A stretch of DNA of 64,000 nt, taken from the NCBI GenBank assembly GCA_963769255.1, contig CAVYKV010000002.1, forward strand, positions 248,001 to 312,000, written 5' to 3'. The translations under genes were made by a program, and so were the position numbers. How positions within the stretch are numbered: position 1 is the stretch's first letter; every line of letters starts with the position of its first letter. Shown here piece by piece: positions 41,849 through 49,740 of the stretch. This stretch comes from JAKACA01 sp963769255. Its GTDB lineage: Bacteria; Actinomycetota; Acidimicrobiia; Acidimicrobiales; Bog-793. The notes below the pieces were generated by a model. The model made no database searches, had not been told where the DNA came from, and saw only the letters and a list, made by a program, of their open reading frames with translations.

Positions 41849-42699
41849 CTCCTCCGACGAAGAAGCAGGCCGCCTTCTTCGACCTCGACAAGACCGTCAT
41901 CGCCAAGGCGTCGATGGTCGCCTTCGGGCGACCGCTCTACCGCGGTGGGCTCATCAACCGGCGCACGGTGCTGCGCGCCCTCTACGGGCAGCTCGTGTAC
42001 CTGCACCTCGGGGCGAGCGAGGAGAAGCTGGAGCGCATCCGCGAGTCCGTTCTGAGGCTCACACGGGGCTGGGAGCAGACTCGGGTGGCCGAGATCGTCG
42101 GCGAGGCCCTCGAGCAGATCGTCGACCCCATCATCTACGCCGAAGCGGCCGACTTGATCGACTTGCACCGGGCTGCCGGGCGCAGCGTCGTGCTCATCTC
42201 GGCCTCCCCCGTCGAGATCGCCGTGCCGCTCGGTCGCTACCTCGGCGCCGACGCCACGATCGGCAGCCGCGCTCACGTCGACGAGTCGGGCCGCTACACG
42301 GGCACGATGGAGTTCTACGCCTACGGCGAGTACAAGGCGGAGGCGATGCGAGAGCTCGCCGAGCGTGACGGCATCGACTTGTCGGAGTCGTACGCCTACA
42401 GCGACTCCTACACGGATCTCCCGATGCTCGAGGCTGTCGGGCACCCCGTCGCCGTCAACCCGGATCGCGTGCTCGCCCGCTACGCACGCGAGCACGGCTA
42501 CGAGGTGACGAGGTTCGTACAGCCCGTCCGGCTGCGCGACCGCGTGAGGGACGTGCGCCAGCGCATCTCATCGGTCTCGGTACCGGTGCCCCCTCGACCT
42601 GCCGTCACGCTCTCGGCGGTCGTCACAGCGACCGGCGTCTCGGCGTTCCTCCTCGGGTGGTGGCTCGGGCGCCGGGGCCAGCATCCGGCGAAGGGCTGA
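41845..42699 (+). CDS. HAD-IB family phosphatase with C-terminal membrane anchor
   Basis: A 284-residue SerB-like HAD hydrolase. Motif I is FFDLDKTVIAK, motif II LISASPVEIA, the lysine of motif III is in EYKAEAM, and motif IV is YSDSYTDLPML. The last ~40 residues contain a single hydrophobic segment (AVVTATGVSAFLLGWWLG) followed by RRGQH, a C-terminal anchor. Relatives act on phosphoserine, phosphoethanolamine or lysophospholipids, and the anchor favours a lipid substrate. It starts inside the second TrkA stop (GTGA). Confidence 0.88.
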   Translation: MTPPTKKQAAFFDLDKTVIAKASMVAFGRPLYRGGLINRRTVLRALYGQLVYLHLGASEEKLERIRESVLRLTRGWEQTRVAEIVGEALEQIVDPIIYAEAADLIDLHRAAGRSVVLISASPVEIAVPLGRYLGADATIGSRAHVDESGRYTGTMEFYAYGEYKAEAMRELAERDGIDLSESYAYSDSYTDLPMLEAVGHPVAVNPDRVLARYAREHGYEVTRFVQPVRLRDRVRDVRQRISSVSVPVPPRPAVTLSAVVTATGVSAFLLGWWLGRRGQHPAKG

Positions 42700-42736
42700 G
42701 CCCCCCGCTCGGCGCCGGCACCGGCGACCGGCCGGT

Positions 42737-42814
42737 TCAGTCCCCCCGCAACCGCTTTGCGGCGACGGCTCCGAGGGCGATGAGCACTGCCAGGATGAGC
42801 ACCTTCTTGATCAT
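42737..42814 (-). CDS. 25-residue single-helix peptide
   Basis: A tiny open frame, MIKKVLILAV to KRLRGD, with a two-lysine start, a 15-residue hydrophobic core and a basic tail: a textbook single-pass membrane peptide. It lies between the HAD gene and the group 2 sigma factor. Small anchored peptides of this shape are common in actinobacteria, but the ribosome binding site is weak, so it may be chance. Confidence 0.4.
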   Translation of the reverse strand: MIKKVLILAVLIALGAVAAKRLRGD

Positions 42815-42898
42815 GCGATCGAGTCTACGCCGACTTGCCCGGCGCGGGCCCGGCCTCGGGCGACGGCGGCAGGCGATGCGCTGTGGTGCGGGGAGGCT

Positions 42899-43849
42899 CT
42901 AGACCGAGAGCAGGTCGCGTGCGCCCGTGTCGCTCGAGGGGTGCCGCAGCTTCGACATGGCCCGCGCCTCGATCTGGCGGATGCGCTCGCGAGTGAGGTT
43001 GAAGTGCTCGCCGACCTCCTCGAGGGTACGGGGCTCGCCCCGATCGAGGCCGAACCGCAGGCGGAGGATCTCCCGCTCCCGCTCGTCGAGCGGAGCGAGC
43101 AGCCGGTTGATCTCGACCGGCAGGAGCGCCGTCGCCGCCATCTCGAAAGGCGACTCGGCCGAGCGGTCCTCCACGACATCGCCGAGCTCGGCGTCGCCGT
43201 CCTCCCGCAGCGGCTCCGACAGCGAGAGGGGCTCGGCGCGGAACCGGAGCGCCTCGATCAGCTTGTCCTCCGGGAGCTCCACTTCGGCGCCGAGCTCCGA
43301 CAAGGTGGCGGGACGGCCGAGCTTGAGCTCGAGGCGGGCCTGCGCCTTCTGCACGCGAGCGAGGGTGTCGCCGGCGTGCACGGGCAGGCGGATCGTGCGA
43401 CCCGTGTTGGCGATGCCACGGGTAATGGCCTGGCGGATCCACCACGTGGCGTAGGTGGAGAACTTGAAGCCCTTGCGCCAGTCGAACTTCTCCACGGCGT
43501 GCATGAGGCCGAGGTTGCCCTCCTGGATGAGGTCGAGGAGAGGGAGCCCGGAGGCCTGGTACTTCTTCGCGATCGAGACGACGAGACGCAGGTTGGACTG
43601 CACGAAAGTGCGCTGCGCCTTCTCGCCGTCACGGATCGCGCGGTTCAGCTCGCGCCGCCGGGTGGGCGTGAGGCCCTTCTTCGTGCCGAGCTCTTCCTCG
43701 GCCTCGCAGCGGGACTCGATCGCCTGCGCCAACCGGACCTCGTCATCCTTGGTGAGCAAGGGGTACTGACCGATATCGGTCAGATATAGGCGGACGAGAT
43801 CTTCCTCGTCCCGCTCGACTCGCTCCTTCGCCAAAGCCGAAGCCTCCAT
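42899..43849 (-). CDS. Group 2 RNA polymerase sigma factor (RpoD-like)
   Basis: A 316-residue sigma-70 factor with regions 1.2 to 4.2 but without the long acidic N-terminus of primary sigma. Region 1.2 is DLVRLYLTDIGQYPLL. Region 2 holds NLRLVVSIAKKYQASGLPLLDLIQEGN, the -10 recognition part YATWWIRQAITR, and region 4.2 with TLEEVGEHFNLTRERIRQIEARA. The full RpoD-type promoter contacts suggest promoter choice close to the housekeeping sigma. It is monocistronic, or co-transcribed with the 25-residue peptide downstream. Confidence 0.92.
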   Translation of the reverse strand: MEASALAKERVERDEEDLVRLYLTDIGQYPLLTKDDEVRLAQAIESRCEAEEELGTKKGLTPTRRRELNRAIRDGEKAQRTFVQSNLRLVVSIAKKYQASGLPLLDLIQEGNLGLMHAVEKFDWRKGFKFSTYATWWIRQAITRGIANTGRTIRLPVHAGDTLARVQKAQARLELKLGRPATLSELGAEVELPEDKLIEALRFRAEPLSLSEPLREDGDAELGDVVEDRSAESPFEMAATALLPVEINRLLAPLDEREREILRLRFGLDRGEPRTLEEVGEHFNLTRERIRQIEARAMSKLRHPSSDTGARDLLSV

Positions 43850-44016
43850 GTATCGCAGATCGGGGGATCGAGCGCCGACTCAGGGATGCCGTCGGTCGTG
43901 ACGTCGCAGGCCCGAGCCACCCAAGCGGGTTGTCCAGCTCCCGTCACGCACGCCCGCCGGGATTCAGCCCTCGAACCTGCACTGCCGTATGTCCGGGAGT
44001 TAGTGTAACGGTGGCG

Positions 44017-44490
44017 TCAAGCGGTCCTACCAGGCGGTTTCGAGACCCTGCCCAGGGTCTCCTCCTCGGCCTCCACGTCGCCCAGCACCCTCCGCAAGCA
44101 GCGCTCGACAGCAGCGTCGGCGGCGGGCGAGAGGCGCTCGAGGCGGTAACGATAGGCGTCGACGAGCTGGCGGTACCGCTTGCCGGCTTGCTCGAAGACG
44201 TCGTCGCCACCGGGGGCGCTCGACTCGATCGGCTCATGGACAGGGTCCTCCCCCGTGGCGAGGCCGGCCGAGACCGGCAGGAGCGGTTCGAGCTCGGAGG
44301 CCCTCCAGGCCGCCCGCAGGCTGGCCGCCGAGGCCCACGCCACCTCGCGAGCCGACGGCAGGGTCGGCGCCAGGCGGCCGAGCCAGCGGAAGAGGCCGAG
44401 CTCGGCGGCGCGGAGCTCCCCGATGACGGCGGCCACCTCCGCCATGTGGAGCGGCCGGTCGGGACCGCGGAGCGTCCCCGAGGTCACCAC
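44017..44490 (-). CDS. Hypothetical protein downstream of nadE
   Basis: A 157-residue, mainly helical, charged protein I do not recognise. It has no signal peptide, cysteine pairs or known motif. It begins HMAEVAAVIGELRAAELGLF and ends with a coiled-coil-like stretch (LVDAYRYRLERLSPAADAAVERCL). Its start overlaps the nadE stop by 7 bp, so it is expressed with NAD synthetase. The region from here to the sigma start (43850-44016) holds no gene. Confidence 0.6.
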   Translation of the reverse strand: MVTSGTLRGPDRPLHMAEVAAVIGELRAAELGLFRWLGRLAPTLPSAREVAWASAASLRAAWRASELEPLLPVSAGLATGEDPVHEPIESSAPGGDDVFEQAGKRYRQLVDAYRYRLERLSPAADAAVERCLRRVLGDVEAEEETLGRVSKPPGRTA

Positions 44491-46208
44491 GGGTCGTAGC
44501 CGTTGGTGATCGGGACGCGGCGGTCCTTGCCGAAGCCACGGCTCGTGACCCGCGGGCCGGGCGCCGCCTGCCGGCGCTTGTACTCGGCGCGGTCGACGAG
44601 ACGGACGACGCGCCGGACGACCTCCGGATCGAAGCCGTCCTCGACGAGCTCGACCGGAGTGCGGTCGAGCTCCACATAGCCGTGCAAGATCGGGTCGAGG
44701 ACGGCGTAGGGGGGCAGGCTGTCCTCGTCCCGCTGGTCGGGACGCAGCTCGGCCGAGGGTGGCTTCTCGAGGACCGACTCCGGGATGACCGGATCCCCGC
44801 CAGCGGCGTTGCGGTATCGGCAGAGCTCGTAGACGAGGGTCTTCGGGACGTCCCGGATGACGGCAAAACCCCCGTTCATGTCGCCGTACAGTGTGGCGTA
44901 GCCGACGGCCATCTCGCTCTTGTTGCCCGTGGCGAGCACGAGCCAGCCGAACTGGTTCGACAGCGCCATGACGACCGTCCCGCGCACGCGGGCCTGCAGG
45001 TTCTCGGCGGCGATGCCGGTCCAGTCCTCCCCCACTGCCGGCTCGAGCATGCCGAGGAAGGCTTCGTGGGCCGGCTCGATCTCGACCGTACGGGTGTCAA
45101 TACCGAGGTTGCCGGCGAGCTCGAGGGCGTCGGAGACGGAGCCCTCCGACGAGTACCGCGAGGGCAGGAGCACCCCGTGCACTCGCCCGGCTCCGACGGC
45201 GTCGACGGCGATGGCGGCAACGAGCGACGAGTCGACACCGCCGGAGAGGGCGACGAGGACGTCCGAGAATCGGTTCTTCAGGACGTAGTCCCGCGTGGCG
45301 AGCACGAGCGCCTTGTAGACGGCCTCCTCCTCGCCGAGGTCGGGGGCGATCGTGGGCGCCAGCGTTCCGTCCGGCTCGTCCAGGCTGAGCTCTGCCACGA
45401 GGCGGGCAGGCAACGGCGGCGTGTCCGGCCGCCCCCGCGGATCGAGCAGGCGCTTGCGATAGCGGGGGCGCACCTCGACGTCAGCGACGAGGACCGTCTC
45501 GTCGAACTGCGCAGCGGACGCCACGAGGGCACCGTCCTGGTCGAAGACCATGGAGCCCCCGTCGAAGACGAGCTCGTCCTGGCCGCCGACCATGTTGACG
45601 TAGGCGAGCACGACGGAGGCGTCGGCTGCCCGCGTCGCAAGCATGCGGCGCCGCTCGGCGAGGACGCCTGCTCGGTACGGCGAGCCGTTGAGGACGACGA
45701 CGAGCTCGGCTCCCCCCGCCCCGAGCCGTGCCACGGGGCCCGTCGGGCTCCAGGCGTCCTCGCAGACGACGACGCCGACGCGCACGCCGTTCACGAGGTA
45801 CAGGGTGTCGTCGCCCCCGGTGCTGCCGGAGCGGAACCATCGTTGCTCGTCGAAGACCCCGTAGTTGGGGAGGATCTCCTTGTGCCGGACACCGAGCACC
45901 TTGCCGCCGGCACAGACGGCGGCGGCGTTGTAGAGATCGCAGTCGGCGTCGACGTAGCCGACGACGGCCGTGCAGCGCCCCGTCGCCTCCGCCACGGTCT
46001 CGAGTGCCCGCAGGTTGCCCTCCACGAAGGCCGGGCTCACGAGGAGATCCTCGGGCGGGTAGCCCGTGATCACGAGCTCCGGGAAGATGGCGAGGTCGGC
46101 CCCGGCGCTCTCGGCCTCCGAGAGGGCGGCGAGCACCTTGGCGACGTTGCCGTCGAGATCTCCCACGATGGGGTCGAGCTGGCAGAGTGCAAGGCGCACG
46201 CGACCCAC
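44484..46208 (-). CDS. nadE: Glutamine-dependent NAD+ synthetase
   Basis: Makes NAD+ from deamido-NAD+, ATP and glutamine. The N-terminal nitrilase-fold glutaminase has Glu in IFPELVITGYPPEDLL, Lys in HKEILPNYGVFDE and Cys in VVVCEDAWSP. The C-terminal ligase domain has the ATP-pyrophosphatase loop ALSGGVDSSLVAAIA and GNKSEMAVGY. About 574 residues, the two-domain length. I start at the GTG at 46208 (VRLALCQLDP follows two codons later). It is divergent from glnE by 44 bp. Confidence 0.95.
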   Translation of the reverse strand: MGRVRLALCQLDPIVGDLDGNVAKVLAALSEAESAGADLAIFPELVITGYPPEDLLVSPAFVEGNLRALETVAEATGRCTAVVGYVDADCDLYNAAAVCAGGKVLGVRHKEILPNYGVFDEQRWFRSGSTGGDDTLYLVNGVRVGVVVCEDAWSPTGPVARLGAGGAELVVVLNGSPYRAGVLAERRRMLATRAADASVVLAYVNMVGGQDELVFDGGSMVFDQDGALVASAAQFDETVLVADVEVRPRYRKRLLDPRGRPDTPPLPARLVAELSLDEPDGTLAPTIAPDLGEEEAVYKALVLATRDYVLKNRFSDVLVALSGGVDSSLVAAIAVDAVGAGRVHGVLLPSRYSSEGSVSDALELAGNLGIDTRTVEIEPAHEAFLGMLEPAVGEDWTGIAAENLQARVRGTVVMALSNQFGWLVLATGNKSEMAVGYATLYGDMNGGFAVIRDVPKTLVYELCRYRNAAGGDPVIPESVLEKPPSAELRPDQRDEDSLPPYAVLDPILHGYVELDRTPVELVEDGFDPEVVRRVVRLVDRAEYKRRQAAPGPRVTSRGFGKDRRVPITNGYDPW

Positions 46209-46252
46209 GGCCACGAGCGTACCGGCCGGTAGCCTCACGGCGAGGCAATGGG

Positions 46253-49069
46253 ATGGCGCTGCCGGTGAAGCTCGAGGCTGCGGTCGGGGGCTCTGCCGCC
46301 CCCGACACCGTCCGCATCGCCTTCGAACGGCTCTTCGAGCTCGACGGGGTGGCCGACCGCCTCCTCGCCGACCGCCTGCTCGCCAGCACGGTCGCCGCCG
46401 TCTTCGCCGCCAGCCGCTCGCTCAGCCGTATCCTGTTCACCGACCCGCAGGCGGTCGACGTCGTGGCGGCGGCGCTCGCCCGTCCGCCCGGCGACGACCA
46501 CCTCGCCGCCAAGTCCCCACCGGGCTCCGGCGTCCCCCCGGCGGCTCCGTCTCCCCCTCTGCTCGAGGTGGTGGACCCCGCCGGCGCCTCCGACGCGGCC
46601 GACCTCGTGCGACGCAAGCGGCTCGCCCTCCTCGCCGTGGCCGCCCGCGATCTCTCCGGGTACGCCGACCTCGAGGAGGTAGGGCGCAGTCTCTCCGACC
46701 TCGCCGACGGAGTGCTCGGCGCCGCCTGCCGGCTCGCCCGCGTGCAGAGCGGCTTCGCCGTCATCGCCATGGGCAAACACGGCGCCCGCGAGCTCAACTA
46801 CGCGAGCGACGTCGACGTCGTCTTCGTCGGCAGCGACGACGGCGGCAGCGCCCGTCGCGTCCTCGCCCTGGCGGGAGGGGCCTTCCGCGTCGACACCGAT
46901 CTCCGGCCGGAGGGCCGCAACGGAGCCCTCGTGCGCTCCCTCGACTCCTACCGCAGCTACTGGGAGCGCTGGGCGAGGCCGTGGGAGTTCCAGGCGCTCC
47001 TCAAGGCTCGTGCCTCCGCCGGCGATGCCGCCCTCGGTGCCGCCTTCGAGGAGGAGGCCGCCGCCGCCGTCTGGGGCCGGCGCCTCGACGCCGACGACTT
47101 GGCGGAGCTGCGCTCCATGAAGGGACGATCCGAAGCGCTCGTGTCGCGGCGAGGGCTCACGGACCGTGAGATCAAGCGCGGGCGGGGGGGCATCCGGGAC
47201 ATCGAGTTCGCCGTCCAGCTGCTCCAGCTCGTGCACGGGGCGGCCGACCCGCTCATCCGGCAGCGGTCGACGCTGGCCGCCCTCGGCGAGCTGGCGGCGG
47301 CCGGTTACGTCGACAGCGGCGACGCCGCCGCCCTGGCGCTGTCGTACCGGTTCCTCCGCACCGTCGAGCACCGCCTCCAGCTCGTCGAGGAGGCGCAGGT
47401 GCACACCGTGCCCGACGACCCGGCCGCCCTCGAGGCGCTCGGCCGCGTGCTCGGGTTCGCCGCCCAACCCGGCCGCGGCGCCGCCTCGCCGGGGGCCAGC
47501 AGCAGGGACCGGCTGGAGACGGTCATCGGGCGCTACCAGTCGTCGGCACGCGCCATCCACGAACGCCTCTTCTTCCGTCCTCTCCTCGAGGTGTTCGCAG
47601 CGGGTGACGGGGAGAGCACGACGTCCCGCTGGAGCCTGGCGGCGGCCGAGAGCCGGCTCGAGGCTCTCGGGTTCCGGCAGGCCGATCGGACCCGTCAGGC
47701 GGTGCGGGAGCTGACACGCGGTCTCACCCGCTCGTCCCGCCTCATGCAGCAGCTCCTCCCCGTGCTGCTCGGATGGCTCTCCGACGCGCCCGATCCAGAC
47801 CAGGGCCTGCTGTCGTTGCGCACCCTCGTGTCGGCGGCGCACCGGCGAGATGTGCTCGTGGCCTCGTTTCGCGAGTCCTCCGAGCTGGCGAGACGGCTCT
47901 GCCTCCTGCTCGGGACGGGCCGCCAGATCGGCCAGCTGATCGCCCGCCACCCGGAGGTCGCCACCCGCCTCGACGACGACCGCGAGCTCGAGCACCTCTC
48001 ACGGGAGGAACTGGCCGAGCGGGCGCTCGCCGCCGTCGGGCGCCGGCCGGAGCGCGTCGGGCCGGCGCTGCGACAGTTCGTGGAGTCGACGACGTTGCGC
48101 ATTGCCGCCGCCGACCTCCTCCTCGAATCCTCTCCCGTCGCCACCTCGCAGGCGCTCGCCGCCCTCGGCGACGCCGTCCTCGCCGCAGCCGTCGAGGCCG
48201 TCCGCCCGCCCATCCCCTTCGGCGTCGTCGCCATGGGCCGCCTCGGCGGCGAGGAGCTCGCCTACGGCAGCGATCTCGACGTCGTCTTCGTCTACGACGG
48301 CTCGGGCGCCGAGGACGCCGGCCTCGCCGACGAGGCCGCCTCGGCCATCTTCCGGCTCCTCAACGGGGCCACCCCGGCGGACCGCATCATGACGACGGAC
48401 GCCTCCCTGCGGCCGGAGGGCCGGCAGGGACCCCGTGCCCGCAGCCTCGCGGCCTACGCCGAGTACCACCGCCGGCGCATCGAGACCTGGGAACGCCAGG
48501 CGTTGTTGCGGGCGCGTCCGGTGGCGGGCGACCCCGATGTCCTCGGACGCTTCATGGCGCTGACGGACGAGGTCCTCTGGGAAGGGAGCATCGGGACGGA
48601 GGAGATCCGGGCGATCCGCCAGATGAAAGCACGCGTCGAGCGCGAGCGCATCCCGGCCGGGGAGGACCCCCAGTTCCACCTGAAGCTCGGCAAGGGCTCC
48701 CTCTCCGACGTCGAGTGGACCGTCCAGCTCCTCCAGCTCGAGCACGGAGTAGCAGGCACGAGCACCGTCGGGGCCATGGCGAGGCTCGTGAGCGCCGGCC
48801 ATCTCGACGCCGGCGAGGCGGCCGTGCTCGGCGAGGCGTACCGCTTCCTCTCCGCCACCCGGAACCGCTGGCACCTCGTCGGCAACTTCGTCGCCGGGGC
48901 AGGAGGCATCGTGAGTGCCCTCGGGTCGGACTCCCTCCCCTCCGACCGCCAAGCGCTCTCGCGCCTCTCCCGCTCCCTGCACACCTCCCCGGCGGAGCTG
49001 CGCGAGGCCTACCGCCGAGTCACCCGCCGGGCGCGCCGCATCGTCGAGTCGCGTTTCTACGGGCTCTGA
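46253..49069 (+). CDS. glnE: Bifunctional glutamine synthetase adenylyltransferase/deadenylylase (GlnE)
   Basis: Adds and removes AMP on glutamine synthetase in response to nitrogen status. The 938 residues hold two nucleotidyltransferase domains. The first has GKHGARELNYASDVDVVFVG and DTDLRPEGRNG; the second has MGRLGGEELAYGSDLDVVFVY and DASLRPEGRQG. Each domain is followed by a helical regulatory part with KGRGGIRDIEF-like or LSDVEWTVQLLQL motifs. Both active sites look complete. The ATG at 46253 is chosen; nothing upstream resembles the family. Confidence 0.95.
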   Translation: MALPVKLEAAVGGSAAPDTVRIAFERLFELDGVADRLLADRLLASTVAAVFAASRSLSRILFTDPQAVDVVAAALARPPGDDHLAAKSPPGSGVPPAAPSPPLLEVVDPAGASDAADLVRRKRLALLAVAARDLSGYADLEEVGRSLSDLADGVLGAACRLARVQSGFAVIAMGKHGARELNYASDVDVVFVGSDDGGSARRVLALAGGAFRVDTDLRPEGRNGALVRSLDSYRSYWERWARPWEFQALLKARASAGDAALGAAFEEEAAAAVWGRRLDADDLAELRSMKGRSEALVSRRGLTDREIKRGRGGIRDIEFAVQLLQLVHGAADPLIRQRSTLAALGELAAAGYVDSGDAAALALSYRFLRTVEHRLQLVEEAQVHTVPDDPAALEALGRVLGFAAQPGRGAASPGASSRDRLETVIGRYQSSARAIHERLFFRPLLEVFAAGDGESTTSRWSLAAAESRLEALGFRQADRTRQAVRELTRGLTRSSRLMQQLLPVLLGWLSDAPDPDQGLLSLRTLVSAAHRRDVLVASFRESSELARRLCLLLGTGRQIGQLIARHPEVATRLDDDRELEHLSREELAERALAAVGRRPERVGPALRQFVESTTLRIAAADLLLESSPVATSQALAALGDAVLAAAVEAVRPPIPFGVVAMGRLGGEELAYGSDLDVVFVYDGSGAEDAGLADEAASAIFRLLNGATPADRIMTTDASLRPEGRQGPRARSLAAYAEYHRRRIETWERQALLRARPVAGDPDVLGRFMALTDEVLWEGSIGTEEIRAIRQMKARVERERIPAGEDPQFHLKLGKGSLSDVEWTVQLLQLEHGVAGTSTVGAMARLVSAGHLDAGEAAVLGEAYRFLSATRNRWHLVGNFVAGAGGIVSALGSDSLPSDRQALSRLSRSLHTSPAELREAYRRVTRRARRIVESRFYGL

Positions 49070-49090
49070 GGGCGGCCGGCCTACGGACCG

Positions 49091-49107
49091 CTGACGGGAG
49101 CCGTCAG
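49091..49107. terminator. Short hairpin between convergent glnE and mobA
   Basis: CTGACGG and CCGTCAG pair perfectly around GAG, immediately before the mobA stop. There is no U-tract; it could end transcripts from either side. Confidence 0.4.
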
Positions 49108-49740
49108 TCAGTCGGTGGGGCCGGGCGGCAGATCCTGCGGTCGGTCGGCGTCCAGGAACACGTGGCGCGCCGCGATGCGCCCCCACTCCTCCTCGCCGGG
49201 GTACACCGTGTCCCGACCGAGCGCCCCCCTCACGGTGCGCCCGCCCTCTTCGACGAGCTGCACAGCACGGTCGAGGTCGTCGGGGCACCAGCGGGCGCAC
49301 AGCACCTGGGGTCGTTCGTCGACGAGGGGGACGACGGAGACGGTCGCCGGGTGGCCGGCCAAGAAGGAGAGGACAGGGCCCGTGAGCGACGGGAGATCCG
49401 TGGCGAGCACGATGACGTCGCCCCGGAAGCCGGCGCGCCCGAGGGAGCGCCAACCGGCCGCGATGGCTCCGAGCGGACCCACGAAGGGATCCTCGCCGGC
49501 CGTCGGCAGTCCCGACCAGCCCGGGCCCACCTCGAGGGCGGGCACGGCGACAGTGGCCAGCAAGCGCCCGAGCCGTACGGCGAGCGGCTCGCCCCTGATC
49601 TCGAGTGTCGCCTTGTCGCGTCCCATTCGCAGGCTCTTGCCACCCGTGAGGAGGAGGCCCCCGACCTGGCGGCCTTCGTCGCCGGCCGGCCTCCACTCAT
49701 CGGGAGGGCGGGACGGGACGGTGGCCGGTTGCTCGCTCAC
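49108..49740 (-). CDS. mobA: Molybdenum cofactor guanylyltransferase (MobA-like)
   Basis: A 210-residue nucleotidyltransferase with LLLTGGKSLRMGRDKATLEI, the GTP-binding G-G-x-S-x-R-M-G signature, and DVIVLATDLPSLTG for metal binding. It attaches GMP to molybdopterin. No other molybdenum cofactor gene is nearby. The GTG start overlaps the stop of the peptidase gene (GTGA). CofC-like or other sugar-type transferases are less likely. Confidence 0.85.
   Translation of the reverse strand: MSEQPATVPSRPPDEWRPAGDEGRQVGGLLLTGGKSLRMGRDKATLEIRGEPLAVRLGRLLATVAVPALEVGPGWSGLPTAGEDPFVGPLGAIAAGWRSLGRAGFRGDVIVLATDLPSLTGPVLSFLAGHPATVSVVPLVDERPQVLCARWCPDDLDRAVQLVEEGGRTVRGALGRDTVYPGEEEWGRIAARHVFLDADRPQDLPPGPTD

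Noticed and set aside
42941..43789. Long plus-strand frame antisense to the sigma factor
   Set aside because: The minus strand encodes a full sigma-70 protein; the plus frame has no domain or ribosome site.
43990..44060. tRNA-like string with a GTTAGTGTAACGGTGGC block and a GGTTTCGAGACC block
   Set aside because: The acceptor and T stems do not pair (GCGGT against CCCTG), and the second half is coding sequence of the hypothetical protein at 44017.
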